From an uncultured Flavobacteriaceae bacterium (GTDB lineage: Bacteria; Bacteroidota; Bacteroidia; Flavobacteriales; Flavobacteriaceae), in assembly GCA_938029725.1 (NCBI GenBank), contig CALHGE010000035.1, positions 19,626 to 83,625 of the forward strand: DNA of 64,000 bases, written 5' to 3'. Shown here one piece after another: positions 51,875 to 59,843 of the stretch. The notes beneath the pieces were generated by a model. It was given only the letters and a program-made list of their open reading frames with translations. It searched no databases and was not told where the DNA came from. The translations under genes were made by a program, and so were the position numbers. Numbering within the stretch: the first letter of the stretch is position 1; every line of letters starts with the position of its first letter.

Positions 51875-53391
51875 ATTTCAGTTTTAGGAGCTTGAATAGG
51901 AACCTTAATTCTAAACTCTGTTCCTTTTTTTTCGATACTTGTAAAAGTAATATCGCCTCCCAAATTCCTCAAATGGCGTTTGGCAATATTAAGACCGATA
52001 CCAGTACCTTGGCTCAATAAGGCATTGCCAGCCCTAAAATAACGTTCAAATATAAATTTTTGTTCCGCTTGGGGTATACCCATACCTTCATCTATTACAT
52101 CAAGTAAGAAGAAGTTTTTATTTTCACTAACCCTAATATCAATATTCGTTTGTTCAGGAGAATACTTTAACGCATTATGAACAAGATTAGAAAGTGCTAG
52201 TTCTAATATTTTTTCATCAAAATTTACAATAATATCATCAATATCGTGTGGATATAATATTCTCTGCCCTTCTTTTAAAAGCATGTTAGAGTTATAGACC
52301 ACTTCGTTGACCACTTTGCTTAGTGGAAAAGTGGTGTAATTATAGTTTACTTTTCCAGACTCAAGCCGTTCTACAGATAGAAAATCATTTAAAATATTAT
52401 CTAAATATTTCACCTTGCTTTTGATGGTATTCAAATGCTTGTCTCTTTTTTCTTGCTGCTCGGTTTGGGTATATTTCGTCAAAAGAGTAGTGGAGGTCAA
52501 AATGCTACTTAGCGGCGTCTTGAACTCGTGCGATACCAATGAAAGAAATTTTGTTTTAAGATCGCCAAGCTCTTTTTCTGCTGCTAGGGCTTCCTCTAGC
52601 TGTTCTGTGCGTTTGGTAACCGTTTTTTCTAAATTCTCGGTATATGCTTTTCGCTCAGTAATATCAAGAATAATAGCTACATATACCCTTCGGTTTCCAA
52701 TATTAGAACGTTGTAAATGCACTTCAACTGGGTACAAAGTGCCGTCTTTTCGTTGATGAGTTATTTCAAATTCCATTTTAACTTCTTTCCCGGTAGAAAG
52801 TGGTGCTAACAATTTTTTAAAAGCAGCTTCGTCAAAATCAGGTTTAATATCCACAGGAGTTAGACTTTGCAACTCCTTTAAGGTGTAGCCTATATTTAAC
52901 TGTGCACCATTATTTACATTGATAAACTTAAAAGTTATTGCATCAAAAACATAAATTTCATTTAAAGATTCATTAAATATTTGGAACCAATGGCTCAGTT
53001 CTTCTTCTGCTTTTTTTCGTTCCGTAATGTCGGTAACTAAAGCCATAATATAGCTGTTGTCATAAAGAGTTAAAGGGTTTAAGCCAGCTTCTACAGGAAA
53101 CTCTTCTCCATTTTTTTTACAGCCATATAGCGTTCGTCCTTTGCCCATTTGGCGTTTTTCGGCTCCTTTGACAAAGCCTTTGAAATGACCAGAATGTGCC
53201 TTGCGATAAGTACGAGGTATTAAGAGATCTAAGGGTTGACCAACAAGCTCTTTTTTTGCGTAGCCGAACATACCATGGGCAGAACCATTGGCTGCAACGA
53301 TAACCTGTTTGTCGTTTACAACCAAGATACCCTCCGAGACCGACTCTGAAAGCAACTGAAATATGTTGCTATTTTTTTCAAACACTTCCAT
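51871..53391 (-). CDS. PAS-PAS histidine kinase paired with the CRP-fusion regulator
   Basis: A 506-residue soluble kinase. PAS domain 1 (about 10-125) contains LIPRTYRKAHSGHFKGFVKG followed by MGKGRTLYGCKKNGEEFPVE. This region aligns with the FixL oxygen-sensing PAS, and His66 falls at the position of the proximal heme ligand. PAS domain 2 is about 130-255, then a short coiled coil, HisKA with His288 in LVSHEFKTPLSSIL, and a HATPase with LVHNALKYSP, DEGMGIP and GTGIGLNIAKRH. Many PAS domains share this wording without known heme, so oxygen sensing is a hypothesis. A TATCTTTA box at 53396-53403 lies immediately ahead of the ATG. Confidence 0.92.
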   Translation of the reverse strand: MEVFEKNSNIFQLLSESVSEGILVVNDKQVIVAANGSAHGMFGYAKKELVGQPLDLLIPRTYRKAHSGHFKGFVKGAEKRQMGKGRTLYGCKKNGEEFPVEAGLNPLTLYDNSYIMALVTDITERKKAEEELSHWFQIFNESLNEIYVFDAITFKFINVNNGAQLNIGYTLKELQSLTPVDIKPDFDEAAFKKLLAPLSTGKEVKMEFEITHQRKDGTLYPVEVHLQRSNIGNRRVYVAIILDITERKAYTENLEKTVTKRTEQLEEALAAEKELGDLKTKFLSLVSHEFKTPLSSILTSTTLLTKYTQTEQQEKRDKHLNTIKSKVKYLDNILNDFLSVERLESGKVNYNYTTFPLSKVVNEVVYNSNMLLKEGQRILYPHDIDDIIVNFDEKILELALSNLVHNALKYSPEQTNIDIRVSENKNFFLLDVIDEGMGIPQAEQKFIFERYFRAGNALLSQGTGIGLNIAKRHLRNLGGDITFTSIEKKGTEFRIKVPIQAPKTEI

Positions 53392-53412
53392 ACACTAAAG
53401 ATAAGAGAATAA

Positions 53413-53456
53413 CTGATTTTTATCATTTTTGAAGTGAAAATCATTTGGTATTTTCA
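53413..53456 (+). promoter_or_regulatory. FNR-like site plus -7 box, TerB-like gene; also abuts the kinase promoter
   Basis: CTGAT-N4-ATCAT at 53413-53426, 22-bp spacer, then TATTTTCA (53449-53456). On the other side the site lies only 9 bp from the presumed -7 box of the kinase gene, where a bound protein would hinder transcription. Confidence 0.75.
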
Positions 53457-53475
53457 GTTATACAAAATAGAAATT

Positions 53476-53895
53476 ATGCAACAATCGCATTCAAATAAAC
53501 TTAGCGATACCTTGTATCAAAAAGTAGGGGGTCTTTTTTTTGCCGTTGCCATGGCTGATGGTACAGTACATATCAAAGAAGTTGATCAATTAAAAAGTTT
53601 GGTTCGAGAAAAATGGTTGCCCCTATACGATAGAGAAGATGAGTACGGTAGCGATGCCGCATTTCAAATTGAAATTGTATTCGATTGGCTTTTAGAAAAT
53701 GAAAAAACAAGTGCCGAATGCTTTGCTAGCTTTGTAACTTTTTATAAAGAACACAAGGCTGTTTTTTCTCAACAAGTCAAAGCTTTGATTTATGAGACTT
53801 GCAACGCTATAGCCTACTCTTTTTCAGGAAAGAATAAAGCCGAACTTATACTTTTAGCTAATTTACAATTGCTTTTTCAATCAGCAGATACTTGA
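53476..53895 (+). CDS. TerB-like protein
   Basis: A 139-residue helical protein. I use the ATG at 53476 because an upstream GTG (53434) lies before the predicted -7 box. The sequence has the TerB/TerD-associated helical pattern with the acidic cluster near the start (GGLFFAVAMADGTVHIKEVD) and LIYETCNAIAYSFSGKNKAE. TerB-like domains bind metal and associate with the inner membrane in stress responses. It starts a single-gene unit with its own FNR-like promoter, divergent from the kinase. Confidence 0.7.
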   Translation: MQQSHSNKLSDTLYQKVGGLFFAVAMADGTVHIKEVDQLKSLVREKWLPLYDREDEYGSDAAFQIEIVFDWLLENEKTSAECFASFVTFYKEHKAVFSQQVKALIYETCNAIAYSFSGKNKAELILLANLQLLFQSADT

Positions 53896-53924
53896 TCATA
53901 GCGCATAAAAAAACCAATGAATAA

Positions 53925-53950
53925 AACTCAAAGATGCGAGTTGATTTTTT
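53925..53950 (+). terminator. weak terminator after the TerB-like gene
   Basis: AACTC / GAGTT stem of five bases followed by GATTTTTT. The stem is short, so this is only a fair candidate. Confidence 0.4.
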
Positions 53951-53970
53951 ACTTAATAATCGCTAGGTGT

Positions 53971-54270
53971 TTAGTGATTAGAAAGTGTCTGCTTTCTTTT
54001 TTTTAATTGATGTTCCAGTTCTTTTATTGTTGAAACAACAGCCTTTTCAAAATTAGCTGTCGTAGAAGTTGCAAATAACTTTGGGCCAGGTGCACTTAAT
54101 TCAATTTCGCAACTTTGATTTTCTCCTGAGTTCGTATTATCTAATTTTAGAAATACTTCGGCCTTTATAATCCATCTGAACTTATGATGTAGTTTTTCTA
54201 GTTTTTCAGTGATAATACGGCTTAGCGATTCGCTCGTTGGCATGTGTACATATTGAATATTGATGGTCAT
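53971..54270 (-). CDS. hpf: ribosome hibernation promoting factor (HPF/RaiA family)
   Basis: A 99-residue short-form HPF starting MTINIQYVHMPTSESLSRII. The beta-alpha-beta-beta-beta-alpha fold is recognisable (KAEVFLKLDNTNSGENQSCE, then NFEKAVVSTIKELEHQLKKR). It binds the 30S subunit and silences translation in resting cells. The start at 54270 is preferred to 54324 because the predicted -7 box occupies 54300-54307. It shares one FNR-like site with the divergent WG-repeat gene. Confidence 0.92.
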   Translation of the reverse strand: MTINIQYVHMPTSESLSRIITEKLEKLHHKFRWIIKAEVFLKLDNTNSGENQSCEIELSAPGPKLFATSTTANFEKAVVSTIKELEHQLKKRKQTLSNH

Positions 54271-54299
54271 GATTTTAAGAATTTTAATAGTTAATATGC

Positions 54300-54373
54300 T
54301 AAAGGTAAGCTTCACTTTTTTCAAGATTTATGACAAATATCATTTTAGAAAACAAGATCTAGTAGTAGCTTGA
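54300..54373. promoter_or_regulatory. one FNR-like site serving two divergent promoters (hpf and WG-repeat gene)
   Basis: ATGAC-N4-ATCAT at 54330-54343. To the left: 22-bp spacer then TACCTTTA on the minus strand (54300-54307). To the right: 22-bp spacer then TAGCTTGA (54366-54373). The geometry is symmetrical around the palindrome. Confidence 0.8.
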
Positions 54374-54396
54374 AGTTCACTTTAAAAAATAGTATC

Positions 54397-55020
54397 ATGA
54401 GAAAAAGTATAGGAAGTTTTCTGCTTGTTTTTTTACCGCTACTTCTAGTAGGGCAACTCTCAGAATTAGATGAAATAGCGCCTTTTAGTGAAGGGTTAGC
54501 AGCGGTAAGACAAGGAAATCAATGGGGGTTTATTGACAAAGAAGGTACTTTGGTTATTGATTTCAGAGATGACTTGGTTTGGAGTGAAACTGCAGATGTT
54601 TTAGCCTACGATGTCAAAAGTATTCGTCAACCAAGCTTTCATAATGGAAGGTGTATCGTAAAAATGGTAATTGAAGAAATACCCGTCTACGGATTTATAG
54701 ATACTACTGGAAAAACGGTTATCGAGTATAAGTTTTTGAATGTTTATCCTTTTAATGATGGCTACACTACAGGTATTATTTATAAAAAGGTATTCTTAGG
54801 AAAGAATGAGATTAAATTGGAGGTCTACAAGTACAAATTTCATGAAGTTGTTATGGATGCTGCAGGTAAGATTCATGAATATGTATTACAACCCGAAAAT
54901 ATTCAAATGCGTAAAGCAAGGTATGAACGCCCTTGGTTACGTACCAAGTTGATTTCAAAAAACCTTATCGCTATTCGAGGAAATGATAACCGATTAGAGA
55001 TTCGAAAGCTAGATTTATAA
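54397..55020 (+). CDS. exported WG-repeat protein
   Basis: A 207-residue protein; ATG at 54397 is followed by a signal peptide (SIGSFLLVFLPLLLVGQLSE). WG-type repeats follow: AAVRQGNQWGFIDKEGTLVI and VYGFIDTTGKTVIEYKFLNV. WG-repeat proteins are beta-propeller-like and common in Bacteroidota; their ligands are mostly unknown. It lies on an FNR-like promoter shared with hpf. Confidence 0.82.
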   Translation: MRKSIGSFLLVFLPLLLVGQLSELDEIAPFSEGLAAVRQGNQWGFIDKEGTLVIDFRDDLVWSETADVLAYDVKSIRQPSFHNGRCIVKMVIEEIPVYGFIDTTGKTVIEYKFLNVYPFNDGYTTGIIYKKVFLGKNEIKLEVYKYKFHEVVMDAAGKIHEYVLQPENIQMRKARYERPWLRTKLISKNLIAIRGNDNRLEIRKLDL

Positions 55021-55050
55021 AAAAAATAGAAGCGTAAATCAAAACTTAAA

Positions 55051-55458
55051 CTAAGCTAAAAAGCTGCGATGAAGATCATCGATTAACCTTTTTAGTTTTT
55101 CACTTACTTCATTAGCGATTTCCATTAAATCTAGATTGATAACCGCCTGCATTGATGCCATCGGGTCTACGGCAGATACTTCGATAAAGCCGCCTTCTTT
55201 TTCTTGTATTATAACATTGCACGGTAACATGGTTCCTATTTTGTCTTCCGTGAGTAAAGCTTTGTATGCAAAATTTGGATTACAGGCACCCAAAATTTTA
55301 TAGTTATGAAAATCAACGTCCAGTTTCTTTTTTAAAGTTGCTTTGATATCAATTTCGCTCAATACACCAAAGCCTTCTTTTTTTAAGGCTTCAGTAGTTT
55401 TGTAAACAGCTTGTTCAAATGTAAGATTGCTTAATATAGTACTGTGGTAGTATGACAT
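55051..55458 (-). CDS. DUF302 family protein
   Basis: A 135-residue protein with the DUF302 pattern: TTEALKKEGFGVLSEIDIKA, YKILGACNPNFAYKALL (a conserved Cys), and IGTMLPCNVIIQEKEGGFIE (a second Cys). No signal peptide. The role of DUF302 proteins is unclear. No closer promoter is evident. Transcription may arrive by read-through from the FNR-like promoter at 55702-55745, past the hairpin at 55494-55520. Confidence 0.85.
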   Translation of the reverse strand: MSYYHSTILSNLTFEQAVYKTTEALKKEGFGVLSEIDIKATLKKKLDVDFHNYKILGACNPNFAYKALLTEDKIGTMLPCNVIIQEKEGGFIEVSAVDPMASMQAVINLDLMEIANEVSEKLKRLIDDLHRSFLA

Positions 55459-55479
55459 AATAGAAAGAATTTAACTAGA

Positions 55480-55697
55480 GATTAAAAAATAATAGCAGGT
55501 ATACTTAGCGTATACCTGCTACCTTTTGGTGCTAAACTAAATTGATATCTAACCAAAACACAAAGAAGGCCAATGTTGTTTAACACCATAGTTAGAGATT
55601 TCTAGTAGTCCCCACCAACTAAAAATCTAGCTACTATTTTAAATTCTTTAAAAGAACAGCTTGAACTCACTTTGACTTTTTCTTATATAAATTTAAT
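55480..55697 (-). ncRNA. candidate small RNA or attenuated leader under FNR-like control
   Basis: The predicted transcription start is near 55697, just below TACCTTAG (55702-55709). About 180 nt later comes an 11-bp perfect hairpin (55494-55520) followed by a T-rich run on the minus strand. No good reading frame lies between: one 35-codon ATG frame runs straight through the hairpin, and another protein-like stretch (SWWGLLEISNYGVKQHWP) lacks a start. It is either a small RNA or a leader whose hairpin controls entry into the DUF302 gene. Confidence 0.5.
55494..55520 (-). terminator. strong hairpin terminator or attenuator upstream of DUF302 gene
   Basis: AGCAGGTATAC / GTATACCTGCT, 11 of 11 paired, loop TTAGC on the plus strand, followed in minus direction by ATTATTTTTTAAT. 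Confidence 0.8.
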
Positions 55698-55701
55698 ACG
55701 G

Positions 55702-55745
55702 CTAAGGTAAGCTAGGTCTTTCTTTCGAAATATGATATTTATCAG
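55702..55745 (-). promoter_or_regulatory. FNR-like site plus -7 box, candidate small RNA/leader
   Basis: CTGAT-N4-ATCAT on the minus strand (55732-55745), 22-bp spacer, TACCTTAG (55702-55709). Confidence 0.7.
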
Positions 55746-55932
55746 CTTCTCGAAAATCTAGGCTAGGCTATATTCTTTTGGTCATCATTCTGAAAAGGTG
55801 TTTCGTGTTTTTGAACCTATGAAGTAAAAGGGTTGTCTTTATTGGTTGATAGTCATGATCAAGATTTCGCAAAGCGTAGCGATAGGATTATATATGTAAG
55901 GTCGTGAGACCTTGAATCAAGTGGAAAATGAA

Positions 55933-56775
55933 CTATACCTTTCTGTTGTTAAAACTTATGATAGGAATAGTAATATTTGATTCCATTTTTTTGATGAGAT
56001 CTTTATGAAAAAGGCTTTTGAGATAACCACGGTCCTCTCGCTCTAATAATGCAACTAAATCTGCTTGGTTCATGTCGATATAGTCAATTAACCCATCGTA
56101 TGGCGAATCGTCATTTGTGGTTTTAAAATCAATATTCCAATAGGAAATTTCTTGACTTACCATTTCTTTAAACCACTCCATCTGCACTTTTCCGGAGTAC
56201 TCCTTTTTATTTGGTATGTGTACAATCTTTATTTGAGCATTAAAAGGTTCTATAATGTCAACCAGTTTTTGGAGAGCAAAAATATCGTTTTCCTCGAAGT
56301 CTGACCCATAAACAACTGTTTTGAATGGCTCAAAGGATAGGGTGTTGGGAACAATTAGTAGTGGACAATTCACTTTTTCTATCAATGCCTTGGCAATGCT
56401 TCCAGAGAATAATCCACGCGCTGTATGCTCATCTTTCATACCAACAAGTAAGAGGTCAGGCGACAATTCTTTTATTTTCGTCAGTACCCCTTCTGAAACA
56501 GAAATATTTTCTTGCACTTCAAATCTTATGACTGTTTTTTTTGCTGTGTCTTTTAAGTGTTTAGAACAATACTGTTTTAGCACCTCCAAGTTTTCTTCAT
56601 GGGCAGCGTTTTGCAATAGTTTTCTAGGGCGTATGGTAGAAACACGAATAGGAGGAATATCATATACATGCAAGACAATCAGAGTTGAGTCTAGGCTAGT
56701 ACTTAACTCATAGGCATATCTCAAAGTTTCGGTATCATGTTTCGAGCAATTAGTAGCATAAAGAAGCGTTTTCAT
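55933..56775 (-). CDS. universal stress protein, tandem Usp domains, degenerate ATP motif
   Basis: A 280-residue tandem Usp protein, the most divergent of the eight. It opens TLLYATNCSKHDTETLRYAY and the ATP motif reads GMKDEHTARGLFSGS: the second Gly is Asp, so ATP binding may be lost. The second domain begins VVYGSDFEENDIFAL. It is a single gene with its own FNR-like promoter. Confidence 0.88.
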   Translation of the reverse strand: MKTLLYATNCSKHDTETLRYAYELSTSLDSTLIVLHVYDIPPIRVSTIRPRKLLQNAAHEENLEVLKQYCSKHLKDTAKKTVIRFEVQENISVSEGVLTKIKELSPDLLLVGMKDEHTARGLFSGSIAKALIEKVNCPLLIVPNTLSFEPFKTVVYGSDFEENDIFALQKLVDIIEPFNAQIKIVHIPNKKEYSGKVQMEWFKEMVSQEISYWNIDFKTTNDDSPYDGLIDYIDMNQADLVALLEREDRGYLKSLFHKDLIKKMESNITIPIISFNNRKV

Positions 56776-56792
56776 AAAGAATTGATTTTCAA

Positions 56793-56836
56793 TGAAATTA
56801 GAACATTTACAAGGCGATAAAAATGATATTGGTCAT
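56793..56836 (-). promoter_or_regulatory. FNR-like site plus -7 box, divergent usp
   Basis: ATGAC-N4-ATCAT on the minus strand (56823-56836), 22-bp spacer, TAATTTCA (56793-56800). Confidence 0.75.
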
Positions 56837-57011
56837 GTCTATATGAATCCAAATACGCTTACACCTGGCCTTTTAAAATATATTTTCAGAATTACATTGA
56901 TAAAACTGTTTTGCATCTTGAACCTAAAGAGCAGTTCTTCGAATTTTGACAGCGACTCCCTTAGAAATATCGATTTTTCTGTCTGTAAACGCGCGTTATT
57001 CTTGTTTTTTA

Positions 57012-57433
57012 TTAGCTAACTTTCTTATAATTCAATACCACCAAACCGTTCCTTGCTAATACATAGGATAATGTTTTTGAAAATTGTAGGTATATATCGG
57101 TTAGACCACCCCCTTTAAACATGACCATACGCATGACCTAAACAAAATATGTAACAGGATTGAACTCCGTAAATACCTGCGCTCATTTCGGCATACTTTC
57201 GATAGGAGTAAAACGACCACTCATTAACATCAAAAGGACTACAAAAAACCATGTAATGAACATTGCATGTTGCTTTGTATTAGTATAGTTTATACCATAT
57301 TTCCAACAATGAGAATATGTAAAAGTAATTTGGCTATGATGAGCCCAATCGTCAAAAGTACTAGCCCCAGAATCAAAAACGGAAATAATTTTCCGATAAT
57401 GAATTCGTATTTTTTTAAAGGTGTATGGGCCTC
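57012..57433 (-). pseudogene. decayed ABC-2 type permease fragment
   Basis: Translation of the minus strand gives pieces of a YhhJ/ABC-2 permease C-terminal half. First comes TPLKKYEFIIGKLFPFLILG with following helix LVLLTIGLIIAKL, then a stop. Next is NTKQHAMFITWFFVVLLMLM followed by SGRFTPIESMP, a stop, and AQVFTEFNPVTYFV. After another stop comes VMRMVMFKGGGLTDIYLQF and the tail VVLNYKKVS, ending at 57012. Several stop codons and a missing membrane segment show it is dead. The N-terminal half and the ATPase partner are absent. It fills most of the 810-bp gap between usp and cbpM. Confidence 0.8.
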
Positions 57434-57586
57434 AGTGTTTTGAAAAAAACACAGGCAGGCTACATAGACTTGCTTGTTTTTTATGACGGAGCGCTGAAGA
57501 ATTAAAAATGATGCAAGATATTGATGCTTAGAATTTATACCACTTTTGTAGTCTAGATATCCATAAGAAAAAAGCAGATTAAATGA

Positions 57587-57880
57587 TCAATCTTCAAATC
57601 GGTTTAATCTTCTTTTTAACACAGTAACCTCTTCTTGAAGGGTATTTACTTTTTCCAAAAGATGATAAATCGCCTGTAAGCCTTGTGGATTGATTTCTAG
57701 TTCTTGATGCATGCGTATCATTTTTTCCAGAAGAGGTAATTCTTGCTCTGCTAGATGGGGCTCATCGCCAATGAGTATGAGTTGAATAACTTCGTATTCT
57801 TGTAAATCAAAAACGAAAGATTCGGTGATGCCGTACGTGATGCAAAACTCCCTAATCTTAATAAAATTTGTTGCTCCCAT
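57587..57880 (-). CDS. cbpM: chaperone modulator CbpM
   Basis: A 97-residue MerR-like helical protein (FIKIREFCITYGITESFVFD, with the terminal coiled coil VNTLQEEVTVLKRRLNRFED). CbpM binds the J-domain of CbpA and inhibits its DnaK stimulation and DNA binding. It lies five bases after the cbpA gene, the standard arrangement. Confidence 0.85.
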   Translation of the reverse strand: MGATNFIKIREFCITYGITESFVFDLQEYEVIQLILIGDEPHLAEQELPLLEKMIRMHQELEINPQGLQAIYHLLEKVNTLQEEVTVLKRRLNRFED

Positions 57881-57885
57881 ACTAT

Positions 57886-58779
57886 TTAATTTAGATTGGT
57901 TTCTTCCAATTTCTTAAAAAGATCTCGTTGTTCTTCGCTTAGGTTTGTGGGAATTTTAACTCGATAGCTAATATATAAATCTCCAAATTCTTTTTCTTGT
58001 TTATACGCAGGGAACCCTTTGCCTTTCAGTTTTATCTTTGTCCCGTTTTGAGTTTCTGGCTTCACTTGGAGCTTTACTTTTCCGTTGAGCGTACCTATGG
58101 TAATTTCACCACCTAAGACGGATTTGGTCAACGGAATATCTACTGTTTTATATAAGTTGGCACCTTCCCTTTTAAATGATGTATTGTTTGCCAAGGAGAA
58201 CCTAATAAATAAGTCTCCTTTAGGGCCACCGTTGAGCCCTTTTCCACCGTAGCCTTTGATTTTTATTGTTTGGCCTTCTTCAATACCAGCAGGTATAGTG
58301 ATGCGAATATTTTTTCCATTAACCGTAAGTGTTCTTTTATGGCTTTCAATGACATCGGTAAGATTCAAATGTAGTTCGGTATTAAAATCTTGCCCCTTGA
58401 ATTTGATTTGTCTTTCTTGTCTTCCAAAACCTGAACCACCAAACATCGATTCAAAGTAATCTGAATAATCACTTTCTTGCCTACCAGAGTTCGTATGTGG
58501 CCTTGAGCGACCTGCAGATTGACCTTGTGACCTTGCTTTTTCAAATTCTTCTGCATGCTTCCAATCTTTACCATATTGGTCATATTTTTTTCGTTTTTCA
58601 GGGTCGCTTAGTACCTCATTGGCTTCGTTGATTTGTTTGAATTTCTTCTCCGCTTCCGTGTCCTTAGGGTTCAAATCTGGATGGTATTTTCGAGCCAATT
58701 TACGATAGGCCGATTTCACATCTTTAGCAGATGCTTTTTTGGTCAACCCAAGTAACTTGTAGTAATCTATAAATTCCAT
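57886..58779 (-). CDS. cbpA: DnaJ-type co-chaperone CbpA
   Basis: A 297-residue class II J-protein: J-domain with the HPD motif in [16 protein letters not shown], a G/S-rich linker, and two C-terminal substrate-binding domains ([20 protein letters not shown] and [16 protein letters not shown]). There is no zinc-finger Cys repeat, which separates it from DnaJ proper. It works with DnaK and is usually a starvation co-chaperone. I found no FNR-like site ahead of it. Confidence 0.92.
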   Translation of the reverse strand: MEFIDYYKLLGLTKKASAKDVKSAYRKLARKYHPDLNPKDTEAEKKFKQINEANEVLSDPEKRKKYDQYGKDWKHAEEFEKARSQGQSAGRSRPHTNSGRQESDYSDYFESMFGGSGFGRQERQIKFKGQDFNTELHLNLTDVIESHKRTLTVNGKNIRITIPAGIEEGQTIKIKGYGGKGLNGGPKGDLFIRFSLANNTSFKREGANLYKTVDIPLTKSVLGGEITIGTLNGKVKLQVKPETQNGTKIKLKGKGFPAYKQEKEFGDLYISYRVKIPTNLSEEQRDLFKKLEETNLN

Positions 58780-59100
58780 AAAATTAATCTATCTAATAAT
58801 CTGTAACAGTATAATTAAAGTACTCAAAATTCATCTCTTTGACTTTACATAAGGGCCTAATTTTTATGAAGCATATGTAATATTCAAGGCTGTTTTTGGC
58901 AAAATTTGAAAATGATACAGTTCTAAATGGGTTTCATAAGTATTGCTATCAATTCTCACCTAATTCGTGCACTATTTGGTTTCAATGACACTTTTATTTG
59001 CAGGGTAGTTTGCTTTAGAATCCTTTTTTGAAAAGAGGTGTCTATTCGATTATAAGCCTTAACTGATGTTGTAAAGCCAAGAGTTGTTGTCATTGCTATT
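58780..59100. other. 321-bp intergenic region
   Basis: No convincing gene. A 45-codon minus-strand frame (58956-59093) starts seven bases after the TauE gene but has no recognisable features. No FNR-like site. Confidence 0.55.
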
Positions 59101-59832
59101 TTACTTTAAGTTGAATATAATGGTCAGCACTCCAATACCTACTAACAAGAATAAGACAAAGCGTTTGAATTGTGTCTGTGTAATCGTATCTAAAATCTTT
59201 TTACCCAAGTACGTACCAACAATACTCACCCCTATTAAAATAGGAATAAGGTATAGGTCTTTTTGATGAACATAACCATTATAGGTATAGATGATACTTC
59301 GACTTAAATCGATACCTAAATCTATAATGGCGGAGGTAGCTATAAATTTTTCTTTGTTGAGGTTGAAAGCGGTCATAGTCGCCCCTCTAATCGCCCCACC
59401 TGTTCCTAATAAACCAGCAAAGAGGCCTGACAAAGAGCCGCCTACAAAGGCATTTTTCTTGTTGGCTGGTATCTTCAGTGTTTTATTTATTAGAAAAAGT
59501 AGACCAAAGCCTACTAGGAATATACCTAGTATCAAGGTGAGTATTTTTGGGTCGGCATATTTACTTAAAAAAGCACCAATGGAAACAAATATAATGGCTG
59601 GTATTCCTAAATATAGCATTAAGGTTTTATCAAAACCTTTTCTAAAAAAACCCAGTTTGGTAATGTTGCTTGATAGATGGAATAAGGCGGTGATACCCAA
59701 TACCGTTTGAAAATCCATAAAATAGCTAGCCATGGGAACAAAGAATACTGAAGAGCCAAAGCCACCAACTGTACCTAGAATTTCAGCAATTATTGATAGA
59801 ATTATGAAAACAGGTAGATAACGGCCTAACAT
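59101..59832 (-). CDS. TauE/SafE family membrane transporter
   Basis: A 243-residue membrane protein with the TSUP pattern: two homologous halves starting GTVGGFGSSVFFVPMASYFM and GSLSGLFAGLLGTGGAIRGA, eight helices in all. Relatives export sulfite, sulfoacetate or organosulfur compounds. It has an FNR-like promoter, placing a sulfur-compound carrier in the stress set. Confidence 0.85.
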   Translation of the reverse strand: MLGRYLPVFIILSIIAEILGTVGGFGSSVFFVPMASYFMDFQTVLGITALFHLSSNITKLGFFRKGFDKTLMLYLGIPAIIFVSIGAFLSKYADPKILTLILGIFLVGFGLLFLINKTLKIPANKKNAFVGGSLSGLFAGLLGTGGAIRGATMTAFNLNKEKFIATSAIIDLGIDLSRSIIYTYNGYVHQKDLYLIPILIGVSIVGTYLGKKILDTITQTQFKRFVLFLLVGIGVLTIIFNLK

Positions 59833-59843
59833 TATTTTTTAAG

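Noticed and set aside
55489..55597. 35-codon frame starting MVLNNIGLLCVLVRYQ within the candidate small RNA
   Set aside because: It reads straight through the perfect terminator hairpin and ends in the T-rich tail, which a real gene would avoid.
56792..57019. 75-codon plus-strand frame starting inside the usp promoter
   Set aside because: Its start lies in the -7 region of the divergent usp promoter and most of its 3' half is antisense to the permease pseudogene tail.
58780..59000. FNR-like site ahead of cbpA
   Set aside because: TACTTTAA on the minus strand resembles a -7 box, but no TGAY-N4-RTCA lies 22 bp upstream, so cbpA/cbpM were left out of the regulon.
58956..59093. 45-codon minus-strand frame (starts MTTTLGFTTSVKAYNR) seven bases after the TauE gene
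   Set aside because: Tempting as an operon member, but the composition is that of chance translation of AT-rich DNA, with no hydrophobic core, no motif and no start signal.
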